Part shown: in pieces, positions 36,209 to 47,199 of the stretch
Layout: the number at the start of each line of letters is the position of its first letter
How positions within the stretch are numbered: the first letter of the stretch is position 1
Source: Arthrobotrys musiformis
Lineage: Eukaryota; Ascomycota; Orbiliomycetes; Orbiliales; Orbiliaceae
DNA length: 64,000 nucleotides
NCBI GenBank assembly: GCA_036971715.1
Contig: JAVHJL010000001.1
Span: 4,898,001 to 4,962,000, forward strand
Reading direction: 5' to 3'
The notes under the pieces: generated by a model
What the model was told of the DNA's origin: nothing
Databases searched by the model: none
The model's input: only the letters and a program-made list of their open reading frames with translations
Program-made: the position numbers and the translations under genes

Positions 36209-36229
36209 GCGCCTGGATTAGAGGCTAGA
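36209..36229 (+). repeat. dispersed motif GCGCCTGGATT..GGCTA, copy 3
   Basis: GCGCCTGGATTAGAGGCTAG, matching the copy at 7841-7860 with one change. Confidence 0.55.
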
Positions 36230-36772
36230 AATTTGTGACCACTGGACTAGCTGCATCACATGTCCAACAACCACTTAGTAAATTATCACTTTGCTTTGTC
36301 CTTTGAAGGTTAGTTTGCATGACGCTATTGGAGTTTTCCAAATCGCATGCATACATGTATAAGACACCTACGGCCCCAGATTATCTCGGTTAGGATACTT
36401 GAATAGAGCTTGTAATGTAAGCATTTTCACCCCTATGGGTAATTAGACTTTGAAGTTAGGTGGAGGCAATGGTTATAAATACTGGGTGGGTAACTCTGCT
36501 GAACAACGTTCCGTCGGGTTGGAGTAGTTATAGGATATTAAATTTCCTAGCGAGGCTCTATGCATCTATAATAGTTTAAATTATATATAAAGTCGATAAA
36601 TTTATAAACAGTTGACGCCATCGACAACCCCCGGACGAAATATTGAAACAGGGACTCTCGAACTTCTTAGCTGGTCCATACGTATACTCGCTCAGCGGTC
36701 GCTAGCTTAAATTGAATACATCCATACTCTCAAAACAGGATATCTGCGTACGGCTGCCGGCCTGTAGACTAG

Positions 36773-38633
36773 ATGGCACCCTCAATCTCCAAAACATTAC
36801 ACCATTTGATGGTTTTGTTGATATGCCTACGATGTGAAGGACGGCATGCTAGGGCCAGACCTGCCGATATAACAAAAAGCCAAGGAATCTCGGGGAACTG
36901 CAGCGGAGAAACGAATATCTTGATTAGTCCTTTCAGGCTATGCTAGTATCGGGCGGGCTAGGTCTGGAATATGGAAAAGAAATGATGAGGACACTGATAT
37001 GGAGGACGCTGGTGATCTAGACGATGATGACCCCTACTTGATAGATTGGGAGGATGAAATTGGCAACGAATCTCCTGGATCGGGATCCGGCAATCAACCG
37101 AAGGTGGTAAAAGACCTGAATGAAGCGTTTCAAAGAGGGGAAAAAGTGGAAAAGGACTTTTCCGAGAAAATGCAGAGTATCCCGGAGCGAGATCCTGAAT
37201 TCGACTCTAGTATTCTGAACAACGCGGTGTTCTACCGAAAGAATATCAAAGGAGTCCCTCTAGAAGCTGCAGAGGTAACACGACGCATGATACCTGAACT
37301 TCAATTAGATCGATTTGATGTTGGCAATCGTTTAAGTTATCAGGGGTTGAATAGAATTGAGCTAGACGGCGAAGGGCGACCAATCAGTGGAGGAAAGAAT
37401 CTTCTAGCCTTCATCTCAAAAGAAAACCAACATCTTTACTTCAACACTGCGAATGAACGGTTCCCTAAAAACGAGGCCCTTCGAGATTGGGTCTACCAAA
37501 TCTGGGTGAAAGCATCAGAGTCAGACGCTGGTGACCCCCAGTCACCTCTCAAATTTATCACCTTCCAGGAGTATCGCGACAAAGACACCTATAGTTATTT
37601 GAAAGACGTTTTGGTATTATGGGAACAAATGGGCTATTCAAAGGAGCTGGACGCTGGATTTGTTGTGCGTAAAAGTGATATAGATGAAGGACTCAGCGCA
37701 GCATACCCTTTGGGGCACGCGGATTTGAGGGCCAAGATTTTTACCATTCTTCACGGCATTCCATTAGTTTCAGTGATGGTAGATATGCTTTCTACGTTCC
37801 CTAATACTTTTCAACGATATGAAGTATCCGAAATCGGGTTTGAGGTTTGGGAAGGTAGTGAGCCAGACGGTCTTTCGGGGCTCTCCCAACAAATGGAAGA
37901 CCAAGAAAACGAGCCACACTTCAACGTCGCGATCAAGCTTGATCGCAAAACTGCAGTCACGACTCCTCCCGGAGCCGAAGGTGCGAGTGTTCGTATTTAT
38001 AGGGAGGGGGCCACATCAGTTGAAGAGTTTTCCCGACATCCTTTCCATGCAGATATGAGCAGAACGTCGTACGGCTCGACTCCGAACCCCACATTCACCA
38101 AATTGAGGGTGACATATTTTGGAATGGAATATTTATTTTATTTGTCTAGGTCTGAGCGCCACATAGTCATCGACACAGTATCTCTAGAAGTAGCACCTGA
38201 AGATACCATCATACTTATGCCAGCTGATAGAGACCCAGTTGAAGACTTTGTAGACGTTATATACTCTACTTGGAATAGAGAGGCCGGCCAAATGGCATTG
38301 CGGGATTTGACATTTAGTCAAATACGGCCTCGAGATCGGGATCAGATATTGGAGATACGGAGCCGGCAGAAACCTGAGAGCAGTGACAAGGTTTCGCTCT
38401 TTTGGAGCAGGGATAAGGATTTTAGGGACGTTCGGAAATCTCTGAGGCGAGCCCGCGAAGGGAAGGTTTTGGATGGTTTGCTCCAAAGATATAAAAGAGA
38501 CTTGGGTATATCTGGAGTTTCCAAAATCGAGATTGGAATTTTCAAGAAAGATAGCACGCTCCTGAGGAAGAATAGTCCTTTTATCTTCGTAGGATTTCGG
38601 CCAATGGAGGAAGATGTTGAAATTGATGCATGA
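36773..38633 (+). CDS. secreted modular protein, two-module member of a local family
   Basis: The large frame has its first ATG at 36999, but a phase-correct intron (36834-36936, GTGAAG...TTTCAG) joins it to an upstream ATG at 36773 and supplies a signal peptide (MAPSISKTLHHLMVLLICLR then CYA), giving 585 residues. Two modules are visible. Module 1 has ENQHLYFN, RDWVYQIWVKAS (about residue 203), LKFITFQEYRD and VDMLSTFPNTF. Module 2 has ERHIVIDTVSLEV, VDVIYSTWNREAG (about 459), LRDLTFSQIRPRDRDQILEI and GVSKIEIGIF. VEMLSTFPNTF, EGKILNNLL and ISRIEFGIY in the 42744 product confirm homology. No known domain is recognised. The N-terminal mature region is strongly acidic (DAGDLDDDDPYLIDWEDE). Confidence 0.78.
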
Positions 38634-40821
38634 TACCACGTTAGGCTCATAACCAAACTGTTTGTGTCTCTATTGGCCCTGGCGCATGACGCCCTCGCGG
38701 TTCTTTTTCTCTATAGGCCGCGAGACTGACCGCCGTAGAAGACCTTTATATATATATATACATATATATGCAAGCGCAAGACCTCTTCATTGTCGCGGAT
38801 TACCATGCGATTTAAGAGACACGTTTAGCTAAAGTTATAAAAGACAGCTTAAACGTTTCAAAAACATCTACATCTCCAAAAATGCCCATTTACTAGTCTC
38901 GTTCCCAGCCTCACCCAGGGTGGTCCACCATTTACACAGTTTCAAAATAACTTCTATTTCAATCACATTCAAGAATGTATGCGCTAAAGGTTTTGAGAGT
39001 CGATACTGTATGATTTGATAGCAACCAGACGTACAAATACTGTACTAGCTCTGGCCCAGATGCATAAGCATACTAATTTACAACGCAATATAGGTGTTGC
39101 AAAAAGCTGCGTAAGATGAGATCTAACTCCCATATTGACATGTAAAAGCGAGTGTAGCTGGAGAACTAGGTAGCTATAGGCATGGGACCCTTTGCCGCAC
39201 TTAATACGAGTACCCTCGATGAACCGAAACTGTCAACTCAATACATATTAGATTCCAAATATTTACGCAAAAATTACAATATTGCAAGATAACTGACAAA
39301 ATATCTACTGTTTCGGGGTAGGCTACGTAGAAGAAAAATAAAATACGTGTAAATGCGCTACGACGCCATCAATAGCACTAGTTAAATGTAAGTAAACAAT
39401 TGGACTCGGAGCCAGTTTCTAAAAATATAGAAGCGAAAAACTGTTAAAAAGCACAATCTATCGTTAATACAAAAAACTAGTTAACTAGTTAACTAGGGGC
39501 ACATCTACTAGTTCTGAAGGGGAAGGAGATAGCTAGACATGGATGCCTTGGAGACTACGAGAAGCCCGCTTTTCGGATGAGCAAATTGGCTACAAGACCA
39601 CTAAAGGGGCGCATTAAAGATATAGACTCGTAACAGAACAATTACCATGCTGTGCACCTGAAACGGGCCTTGTTGGTATAGATTTCTTACCATGGCGCAG
39701 CGTAGTACAACAGGGTTTAGAACAGGAAGCTCCATATAAGTTGCGTTGGATCCACGGAATGGTACTCGAAACCGGTTTTGAATTCCAATTCTGGCGAAGT
39801 AGTTACAGAGTACCGGCATAGGGAAATACTAGTCCCCCAAACACAGCCCCCCCAAGATACAACCAGCTGGTCAGGTCTATAGGCCTACCAAAATTTATTA
39901 GGGGTTGGCCTCGTACCCAGGGACCACCTCCCAGATACCGATTATTTCAAATATTCTTCTTAATAAGTGGATTGAACTTCTCTAAATAGACGATATATAT
40001 GTCCAGAGATTCTATTGCTGCTCCAAAATATTTTGTTGTCCGAACTCAATCGATCACCACTTTCCGAATTGTAGCCTGACAGTAGCCTCTCCTCAATTGT
40101 GAAAAGGTTATTAATATTTATGCTAATATATTTGGTCGCCCATTATCTCGACAAGATGTACAAGAATTTGACGATGCCCTCGGAGTCGAGGATAACCCAC
40201 CCAGAGGATCTAGACGTCGGCCTATTGCCTCACGGTTAAGTAAGTTCTAGCAAGGCCTTGGAATTCCTAAACCCTTCTACAGTACGCCTCGATTCGTCTC
40301 GTACTCAGCTTTGCGACATGACGTCTGTGCCCGGAATTCTAGAACGAGACCGACCTCAATCCAGGTATATATATATACGAGCTCCAGCGAAGGCGATAGC
40401 GGCCTCCGGCCGTCTTCGTATAACATACGTACAATAATAAGAAAAGTTCTGCGGCTTACATGTTCGAAAAAGCAAATATCAACAAAGTGGCCAGTCAATA
40501 AAATCATATTAATATAAAGTATTTTCGTTCTTGTTTTTGTTCTCATTCTATAATTTACGTGTACGTACATGTACGTGCGCATACATACGTATATAAAAAC
40601 CTGAAATCTAACATTCCGTCTGGTCTCGAGGCTACATTCCGTCAACGTCAAAACTAAACTTGTTTCACATAAAACATAAAGCGTAAACACATCTACGCCG
40701 TAGATTCGCAGGCCACCGACGTACAACTGATCTCTGTGAATACAAATTCCCTATTCCAGTTAGCATGGAGGCTGCTTGTACGAACATGGTGCTTATATAG
40801 AATAATAGAATACGAATACGG

Positions 40822-40843
40822 ATGTGTGTGTGTGTGTGTGTGT
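40822..40843. repeat. TG dinucleotide microsatellite
   Basis: About eleven TG units without interruption. Confidence 0.9.
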
Positions 40844-42286
40844 ACCACCAACCCTGAAACCAGTCCCATAACTACCGGTTTGAGGCTACCACTTGCGCAT
40901 GCTTGACAGAGCGACCCCAGACTAATGCTTGGCCTGAAACGTTAAACACAACCTGATGCATGTAAACATTTGTTTGTCTAAGGGTCTCATATTTGTGTAT
41001 ATACATACATGCTGTGTTGCCCTTCATCAATCCTAAGCTACGGCCTACAATTAGTTAATGCAATTGCAAACCTTCATGTATTTCGTTAAAAGGGTAGACA
41101 CAGTCACTGGGGGGACTATAGTAACCCTTCTTTTCAGTCGGGCACCGTAACGAAATCGTGGATTCAGGGGCTGAGTACAGACTCTAGCGCTCGATTGTAT
41201 GTAATATGGGTATAAGGACGAAGCTAGTATTATAGTAGGCCGGTCTCGTATAGTAGGCCTGGTATTACACATTCGAATTCAAGTTTGGTGTTGGCGAGTC
41301 CACGTCCAGTATATATGGGACGGCCCCAACTGATCCGTTTAGTTCGAAGCCTAGCTAGGTCACCCTTGGTCTGGAGATCCCCCTCCTGGCAGAGGGCTAG
41401 GTACGATACCAAGTGGTGCCCGTAATATTAATTATATTAATCGTTGCAATTGCTCCCAAGTTGGTCCGTTGGTGGCACAAGTTGCAACGTTGTTGTATTT
41501 AGCATCGGGCTGTGAATCGCGAGATCAGGTACGTATCTGAAGGGTCTGAGTTGGTCTCGCGGTTGTCTAAATTAATATAAAGGCTTATCTTTCAATTTGC
41601 AAGTGACTGGAGGCAAACCTTCGCAATCGATTTGATCGAGCTCTTTTCTAAGTCTGAAAAACCCCTCTTCAAGTATTATATACGCTGGCAGCGCGCAGCG
41701 ATGGCTTTATATATAGCACATCTAACGTTCTACATCGGTGCACTATCTTTCAATTTAATATAAATTCCACTACAGACGTCTAGGCCCGCAGCGCAGATAC
41801 ATATATATGCCTATTAGAATTATCATTATTCCTACAAGTGCAACGTTTCTGCCGTATCAATACTATATATTCGGCCTTACGGCCTTGCAGTCAACGCCTA
41901 CTACAGGTGGCGGCGGCAGCGGCGGTATACACTAGTTAAGTTAGTAGTAGAAACGGCCCAGGGTCTGGATTCGAGACAATTGAAACGGTAGAAAATATAA
42001 GACGTTTGCGACGTTTACTGGCCTCATACTCAGACCGCACAAAGAGTGGCCGGACGTTACATTGATTTGAAAACGCTTGATGAGCAAAGGAAGCTAATAG
42101 TTTGTCTTTGGATCCACAGCTTTTCCGAAAAATACAAACCTATAACCGATAGGTTCGAATCTAGTACACTATTTCGATTTGCGATTTGATACAGCCATAA
42201 TATATATAACTCGAGGCACCACAGATCCGGAGTTGTGGTGCCCCTACTAGTACATATTCACACTGCTAGAAGCGCCCCTAAGCCGC

Positions 42287-42308
42287 GAGATCTCGAGATC
42301 TCGAGATC
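42287..42308. repeat. palindromic GAGATCTC tandem repeat
   Basis: GAGATCTCGAGATCTCGAGATC: alternating BglII/XhoI-type palindromes that could form a hairpin on either strand. Confidence 0.8.
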
Positions 42309-42743
42309 GATCTGTCACTCTCTGGCTCTAAGAGTATATTAATATATCGGAGATATATAATATAATCGTACTCCTATTAGCGGGGATAGCGCATCACTTG
42401 TCTCGGCGCAGGCACCTCAGCCGTAGCGCACGGCATCCGCACGCTATCAGTATTCCGGGACCTATAAGAATCGAGGCCCACAGCGAACAGTGTATAATAC
42501 AAATATCAACCCATTTCATCGCCATATATATAAAATTATAGAATCCTCACAAAAACGCGGGAGTGGCGAAAGCAACCAAACGAGGGTTCAACTTCGCAAC
42601 TATATAGCCTACTAAGGCTTTCGTGGGTAGATATGCCCTGTCTGGACCTTAGATATATCATTTTGTACAATACTAATTCGATAGATTTTAGTGCTTCCAT
42701 TGATATTGGGGTTCGGTTCATAAAAGTTTAGAATCTCTCGAAA

Positions 42744-45700
42744 ATGAAGGGATCGATCGCCTTTCTTTCTTTGATACTTCTCTGCGCATTTCCGAACTGC
42801 CTTAATATTAACAATTACAAAAATGAAGAAGCATACCGTGCCAACGGTGGTTCCCGGAGGAAGTGTAGTTCGTTATATTGCGGAATCCAAGCCGAGGAAG
42901 ATGGAGTCCCGGCGCCCCAAAGTCTTGGTTTCAAGAGAGAGAGCTCGAATCGAAGGCTGAAGAGGGCTGGAGGCGATGATCCCGATATTATCATGATTGA
43001 CGACGAGGACGAAGCTTTAGACATTTTAACGACCTTGAGCCCCTTGGAGAAAAGATATGTCAAGGAAGCCTACATTCGGGGAGCCGCCCTTTTGGACAAA
43101 CAAATGGAGATTTTGCGAAATCCGGATCCTGTCGAAGACCCCAAATTTGAATGGAATCAACTAGAAAAAGCCGTGGTAATCAAGAAGAATATTCGCGGCA
43201 TACCGCCCGATGTCGGGCAAGCTCTCAGGCTACTGGAACAAAATGATGTGGTCAAGAATCCCAAAAGCTATGTTGCGGTTTTTAGATCTGCCCTCAAGAA
43301 TGACGGCTCATCCGATTATGACTCCACAGTCTTGCGAACGTATATTTCCACAGAGGAAACCCACATGTATTTCCCATGGCCTGGAGAGCTCCCCGCTGGG
43401 GCCATGTACCGGGACTGGATCTATCAATGCTTGTTCAGAGGGATGCATCCTACAGCAGATAATTCACAGGGCGAACAAATGACGTCTTTAGAGTATATTA
43501 CAATAGACAATGTCGATAGTGCGGATACTTTAGCCATCATGGAGGCTATAGAGAGAGAATGGAGGGGGAGAGACTTAAAAACCATATTGGACAAAGGGCT
43601 AATTTTCACAGCTGGAGACATAAATCTCAAGCTTGCAAAAAGTTCTCCTGATACCGTCTCCTATTTCAAATACGTTTTGTTGGCAATCCTTTGCGGCACT
43701 CGACAAGTTTCGCCCATTGTTGAAATGCTCTCTACGTTCCCAAATACATTTGATCACCAACAAATTGCTGCAGTCAGTTATACAATTGATAAAGATAGCG
43801 GGACTGCCATTTTGTTCCTCGAGCTTGGCTGGCCTCTGAGAAACCGATCTCCAGAAATCAGCGGACCGGGACAAGAATTCGAGCCTGGTAGGTTCATCAT
43901 GCAATCAGCAATGGGATCATCAACCAGTCTGATACGGCACCCTTCTCTTCCGGATATCGAGAGAACAGCCTACGGATTGCAGTTTGGTAGTGCCAGTACG
44001 CCTGAGCCAACGTTTTCTCGGTTTGGAATGCAATATGAGGACATCGGCTATCGCTTTTCCGCCTCTGGCCGGGAAAATCACCTTGTCTTTGAAGGATATA
44101 TTACTGGTCCTACTTACGCTCAAGTGCTTCAAGACTACCCCTTGAAAAATGTAGATCAAGAGATACATCATGTAATATATGCTGCTTGGATGCGAGCGGC
44201 GGGACAAACCGCATTATACGAGATGACATTCGCTTCTATACACGTACAAAGCCGAAAAATAATGACGGAGATAAGGAACAAGCGAAAGCCGCCCGGTCTG
44301 TCACCAGCGCAGTGGGATAACAAAATTGCCGTTTTTGAGGAACTGGATCCGAGTTTTCAAGATGTCAAACTAGCTTTGAGTGAAACACACGAAGGGAAGA
44401 TTCTTAACAACCTTCTTACGGATTACGGCGGTAATTTCGGCGTCCTAGGGATATCTAGGATTGAATTTGGAATATACACGACTCCTGGGTCGAAAAAGAA
44501 AAAAGGGAAACCTTTCATGCTAATAGGATTTGCAACCAAAGCACGAAGAAGGATAGGCAACTTACCGGCCCGGCCCGCGCTCGAGGGCGTGGGTTCCGAC
44601 GCTAGTGACGGGGAGGTGGCTGACACCGACGAGGTCGCAAACCCAAGCGCTTATAGCTGGAAGACCGACCTTCCCAGTTGGCTACCAAGCTCGGTGTCGC
44701 CGGGGTCAATTGAAGAATATGCATTCCAATCGGCTATGCGAGGCGCTTACCTTGAATCAATAGCGCAAACCCATTATCGATTCTTAGAAGATCGAACCCT
44801 TCCTGCGTTAGTACTACAATCCTTGACATCCAGCTATGATTTTACTGTCGAACGTGGTATTACTGTGCTGGAAGAGATGACGGCCTCATTGCTATATCTC
44901 TATACCGAATATCAGCGCGCGGGGGGGCGCAAGGCCATCCACTCGGGCGAATTCAGGTTCGTTCTTGGGATGTTGAGCCCTACGATAGCGCAGAGAATTG
45001 GTATATGGGGGCCGCAAGGTACGAGTAATGACCAACGGCCTGAGGAATTACTTTACGATAAGGTGACGGTGAAAAGGGCCAAAGACAACCCCCAAAATGA
45101 GAATCAGGGCGACGAGAGGCCTCAGTATACGTACGACCTCGTTATGAGTCTAGCACTAAGCCATGTTGTTGTTGATTCGGTGCCTGAAGTGGGCAGCGAC
45201 AATGTTATGGAGCTCGAGAATGTCGCATTTGCTGCGTGGCATCACTTGGTGAGAAGCCGCGAATATGTTTACCCGAGCGAAGGGCCGACGGCAACCGGAG
45301 ACGGCTGTAATAATGGACCTCGCTACTTTTCCATCCTCAATATCAGAGATTCAACAAGATTGCTGATAGAAAAAATATATGAGCGGAGATCATGGCAAAA
45401 AGCAGAAGTCCTCATGTTAGCTATACCAAGTTTAGGGCAACATAGGGGCCACCGGTTGTCCACTTATAAGAAGATGGGAAAAGCTACAACCGACGATATT
45501 AAAGACTTTATAACGCTTTTGGGTTCCTTGGATGTTATTGGCATATCGAGACTTGCTTCAAGGTACCATGGGAGTCAGCATTTGGTTTGCAGAGTCTCCC
45601 TGAGGTACATTCTCGTTCGCTGGGTCGATACACCTGGAGGTGGCGGTCTCCGCCCCGAACTACTGGTGGGACTGCGGCAATTATACCTCAGCCGGCGCCC

Positions 45701-46706
45701 GACCAGCGACGACCCGGGATCGCGGAGCATTTGGGATTTAGATTTATTGGCAAGCCAAAAACGAGCCCTGCCTAAGGTCATATTGCCTGCTATAACGGGA
45801 AGAGTGACGACCATTCTATCGTATCTATACATCCAGCCACCGGAAGGCACCAGCGACCAACTGGCTACAGGAACTACGTGGAGCATCTCGACCGCGGGGC
45901 TCACAGAGCAGCCGAATTTTCCGCAACGTATAGCAGAGCTAATCCAACGGGGAGAAATTTACTACTATAGTTACGCGGACCCGAGAGTTCGTTCTGATCG
46001 GCAACACCCTAATTTTGCAGAACACAAATGTTCGCAGCATCGAGTCCAGAGCATGATTGAGGATCGCAGCTATTCTTTCCTCGTGGACGAAGTTCCCACC
46101 ATGGGGAGTGCCGGTAACATACAGATAATTATCATGCAAAACTCTTACACTATAGCTCAAGATGACCAATCGGGTCATCACATCAGTGAACTGAGTGAGA
46201 TGTACTCTACTATTTTGACGGCCAGCATTCCAAATTATGTCCGATTAAAGTCGGTGCGGCTTGTCACATTCTTAGAGTTTAGCTCTCGAACGAAGTGGAT
46301 TGTTAAACAGCTCATACACATAGCCCAAACGGGCGCTGATCGCAAAGAACCCGGGAGAATAAAGTTGAGGGTTAGTTTACATGAATACAAAGGCACGCCC
46401 GCGGCCGAGGAAAACAATGAAGGTTGGGACAAACAGCTACCCATCATCCGAAGGATTGCGTGGGAGATCTTGATGGGTACCCCAGAAATCTCAGCACTTG
46501 CTTTGTCGCTCAGGCAGGCTGGACGTCATGAAAAATCCATTGAGACCATTTACATAGAATCATCTAAGGACGGTAGTGAAGTACAAGGCGGGGTGTACCT
46601 GATAACGGAAAGGAAAATTGAGGCTATGAATAGGGGTGGCGATGGAGCTGAAGGGGAGGAGGAGGAGGAGGGGGAGGAGGGGGAGGAGGAAGAAGATGAC
46701 GATTAG
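42744..46706 (+). CDS. large secreted modular protein, about four-module member of a local family
   Basis: A single-exon 1320-residue protein. ATG 42744 starts a signal peptide (MKGSIAFLSLILLCAFPNCL). The N-terminal half aligns with the 585-residue product at 36773: AVVIKKNIRGIPPDV, TEETHMYF, YRDWIYQCLFRG (about residue 221), SPIVEMLSTFPNTF, RENHLVFE, IHHVIYAAWMRAAG (about 474), LYEMTFASIHVQSRKIMTEI and GISRIEFGIY. The C-terminal half repeats the pattern twice more, more weakly: SHVVVDSV, NVAFAAWHHLVR (about 827), YFSILNIRDSTRLLIEKI; and YSFLVDEV, SEMYSTILTAS (about 1151), VRLVTFLEFSSRTKWIVKQL. The protein ends in a Glu/Gly/Asp run. No known domain is recognised. Function is unknown; it is probably extracellular. 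Confidence 0.8.
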   Translation: MKGSIAFLSLILLCAFPNCLNINNYKNEEAYRANGGSRRKCSSLYCGIQAEEDGVPAPQSLGFKRESSNRRLKRAGGDDPDIIMIDDEDEALDILTTLSPLEKRYVKEAYIRGAALLDKQMEILRNPDPVEDPKFEWNQLEKAVVIKKNIRGIPPDVGQALRLLEQNDVVKNPKSYVAVFRSALKNDGSSDYDSTVLRTYISTEETHMYFPWPGELPAGAMYRDWIYQCLFRGMHPTADNSQGEQMTSLEYITIDNVDSADTLAIMEAIEREWRGRDLKTILDKGLIFTAGDINLKLAKSSPDTVSYFKYVLLAILCGTRQVSPIVEMLSTFPNTFDHQQIAAVSYTIDKDSGTAILFLELGWPLRNRSPEISGPGQEFEPGRFIMQSAMGSSTSLIRHPSLPDIERTAYGLQFGSASTPEPTFSRFGMQYEDIGYRFSASGRENHLVFEGYITGPTYAQVLQDYPLKNVDQEIHHVIYAAWMRAAGQTALYEMTFASIHVQSRKIMTEIRNKRKPPGLSPAQWDNKIAVFEELDPSFQDVKLALSETHEGKILNNLLTDYGGNFGVLGISRIEFGIYTTPGSKKKKGKPFMLIGFATKARRRIGNLPARPALEGVGSDASDGEVADTDEVANPSAYSWKTDLPSWLPSSVSPGSIEEYAFQSAMRGAYLESIAQTHYRFLEDRTLPALVLQSLTSSYDFTVERGITVLEEMTASLLYLYTEYQRAGGRKAIHSGEFRFVLGMLSPTIAQRIGIWGPQGTSNDQRPEELLYDKVTVKRAKDNPQNENQGDERPQYTYDLVMSLALSHVVVDSVPEVGSDNVMELENVAFAAWHHLVRSREYVYPSEGPTATGDGCNNGPRYFSILNIRDSTRLLIEKIYERRSWQKAEVLMLAIPSLGQHRGHRLSTYKKMGKATTDDIKDFITLLGSLDVIGISRLASRYHGSQHLVCRVSLRYILVRWVDTPGGGGLRPELLVGLRQLYLSRRPTSDDPGSRSIWDLDLLASQKRALPKVILPAITGRVTTILSYLYIQPPEGTSDQLATGTTWSISTAGLTEQPNFPQRIAELIQRGEIYYYSYADPRVRSDRQHPNFAEHKCSQHRVQSMIEDRSYSFLVDEVPTMGSAGNIQIIIMQNSYTIAQDDQSGHHISELSEMYSTILTASIPNYVRLKSVRLVTFLEFSSRTKWIVKQLIHIAQTGADRKEPGRIKLRVSLHEYKGTPAAEENNEGWDKQLPIIRRIAWEILMGTPEISALALSLRQAGRHEKSIETIYIESSKDGSEVQGGVYLITERKIEAMNRGGDGAEGEEEEEGEEGEEEEDDD

Positions 46707-47199
46707 GTAGGGCGAGGCAGACTGTACATATATATATATATATTTATAGGATCCATTGGCAATACGTAACATGATCGTCTGCGTATGAGGACCTAAGATC
46801 CGCGTGCAAAGGGGAAATAGATAACATTATATAATAGTTGGTGATGTAAAATTCATAAAATACTTGAGATCGAGGAGGAGTGTCTTAACGTCTTTGTAGT
46901 ACATTGTGATATTATATAGGTCACGTGGGGGAAGCGTCGCTCTGCTGACTAACCAGATGCGGTAACACAACGTCCGTAAAGGGAAGGTGTCCAAATTCCG
47001 CCCAACGGCTGCCGCCACGGCTCATCGTCGGCTGTCTTATTTCATCCTCGAACTATAACCTGACTTTAGGTCCTACCGGAGAGACAAAGCCCTTCAACTA
47101 CAACCATCTCAATAGCTACCTACTAAGCCCTTAGTAGGTATCTACTTAGCCTTCTCGAGCCTTCATTACGACTGGAGAAACCGAATCGAATCCTGCCAG
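46707..47199. other. intergenic, promoter of the PIN-domain gene
   Basis: A TA run lies at 46727-46744 just after the preceding stop. No gene is seen. Confidence 0.5.

Larger units (their letters stand above)
34896..36772. other. 1.9-kb AT-rich intergenic region with dispersed motifs
   Basis: No gene is supported. It contains the inverted long copy of the CTGGGTACGAGA motif (36059-36079) and a copy of the GCGCCTGGATT motif (36209-36229), about 130 bp apart. Confidence 0.5.
38634..42743. other. 4.1-kb gene-poor AT-rich region with repeats
   Basis: The longest gene-free stretch of the window. I see no coding signal; a 149-codon minus frame at 40277-40726 looks random. It holds three copies of the CTCGTACCCAG-type motif (38896-38908, 39911-39920, 40296-40308), a TTAACTAG palindromic repeat near 39475-39494, a TG microsatellite and a GAGATCTC palindromic repeat. 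Decayed mobile DNA is the likely content. Confidence 0.5.

Noticed and set aside
40277..40726. 149-codon minus-strand open frame
   Set aside because: Same random composition, in a repeat-bearing gene-poor region.
42140..42165. B-box-like GGTTCGAATC
   Set aside because: The flanking bases do not form a T stem with a 7-nt loop, and no A box or anticodon arm is found upstream.
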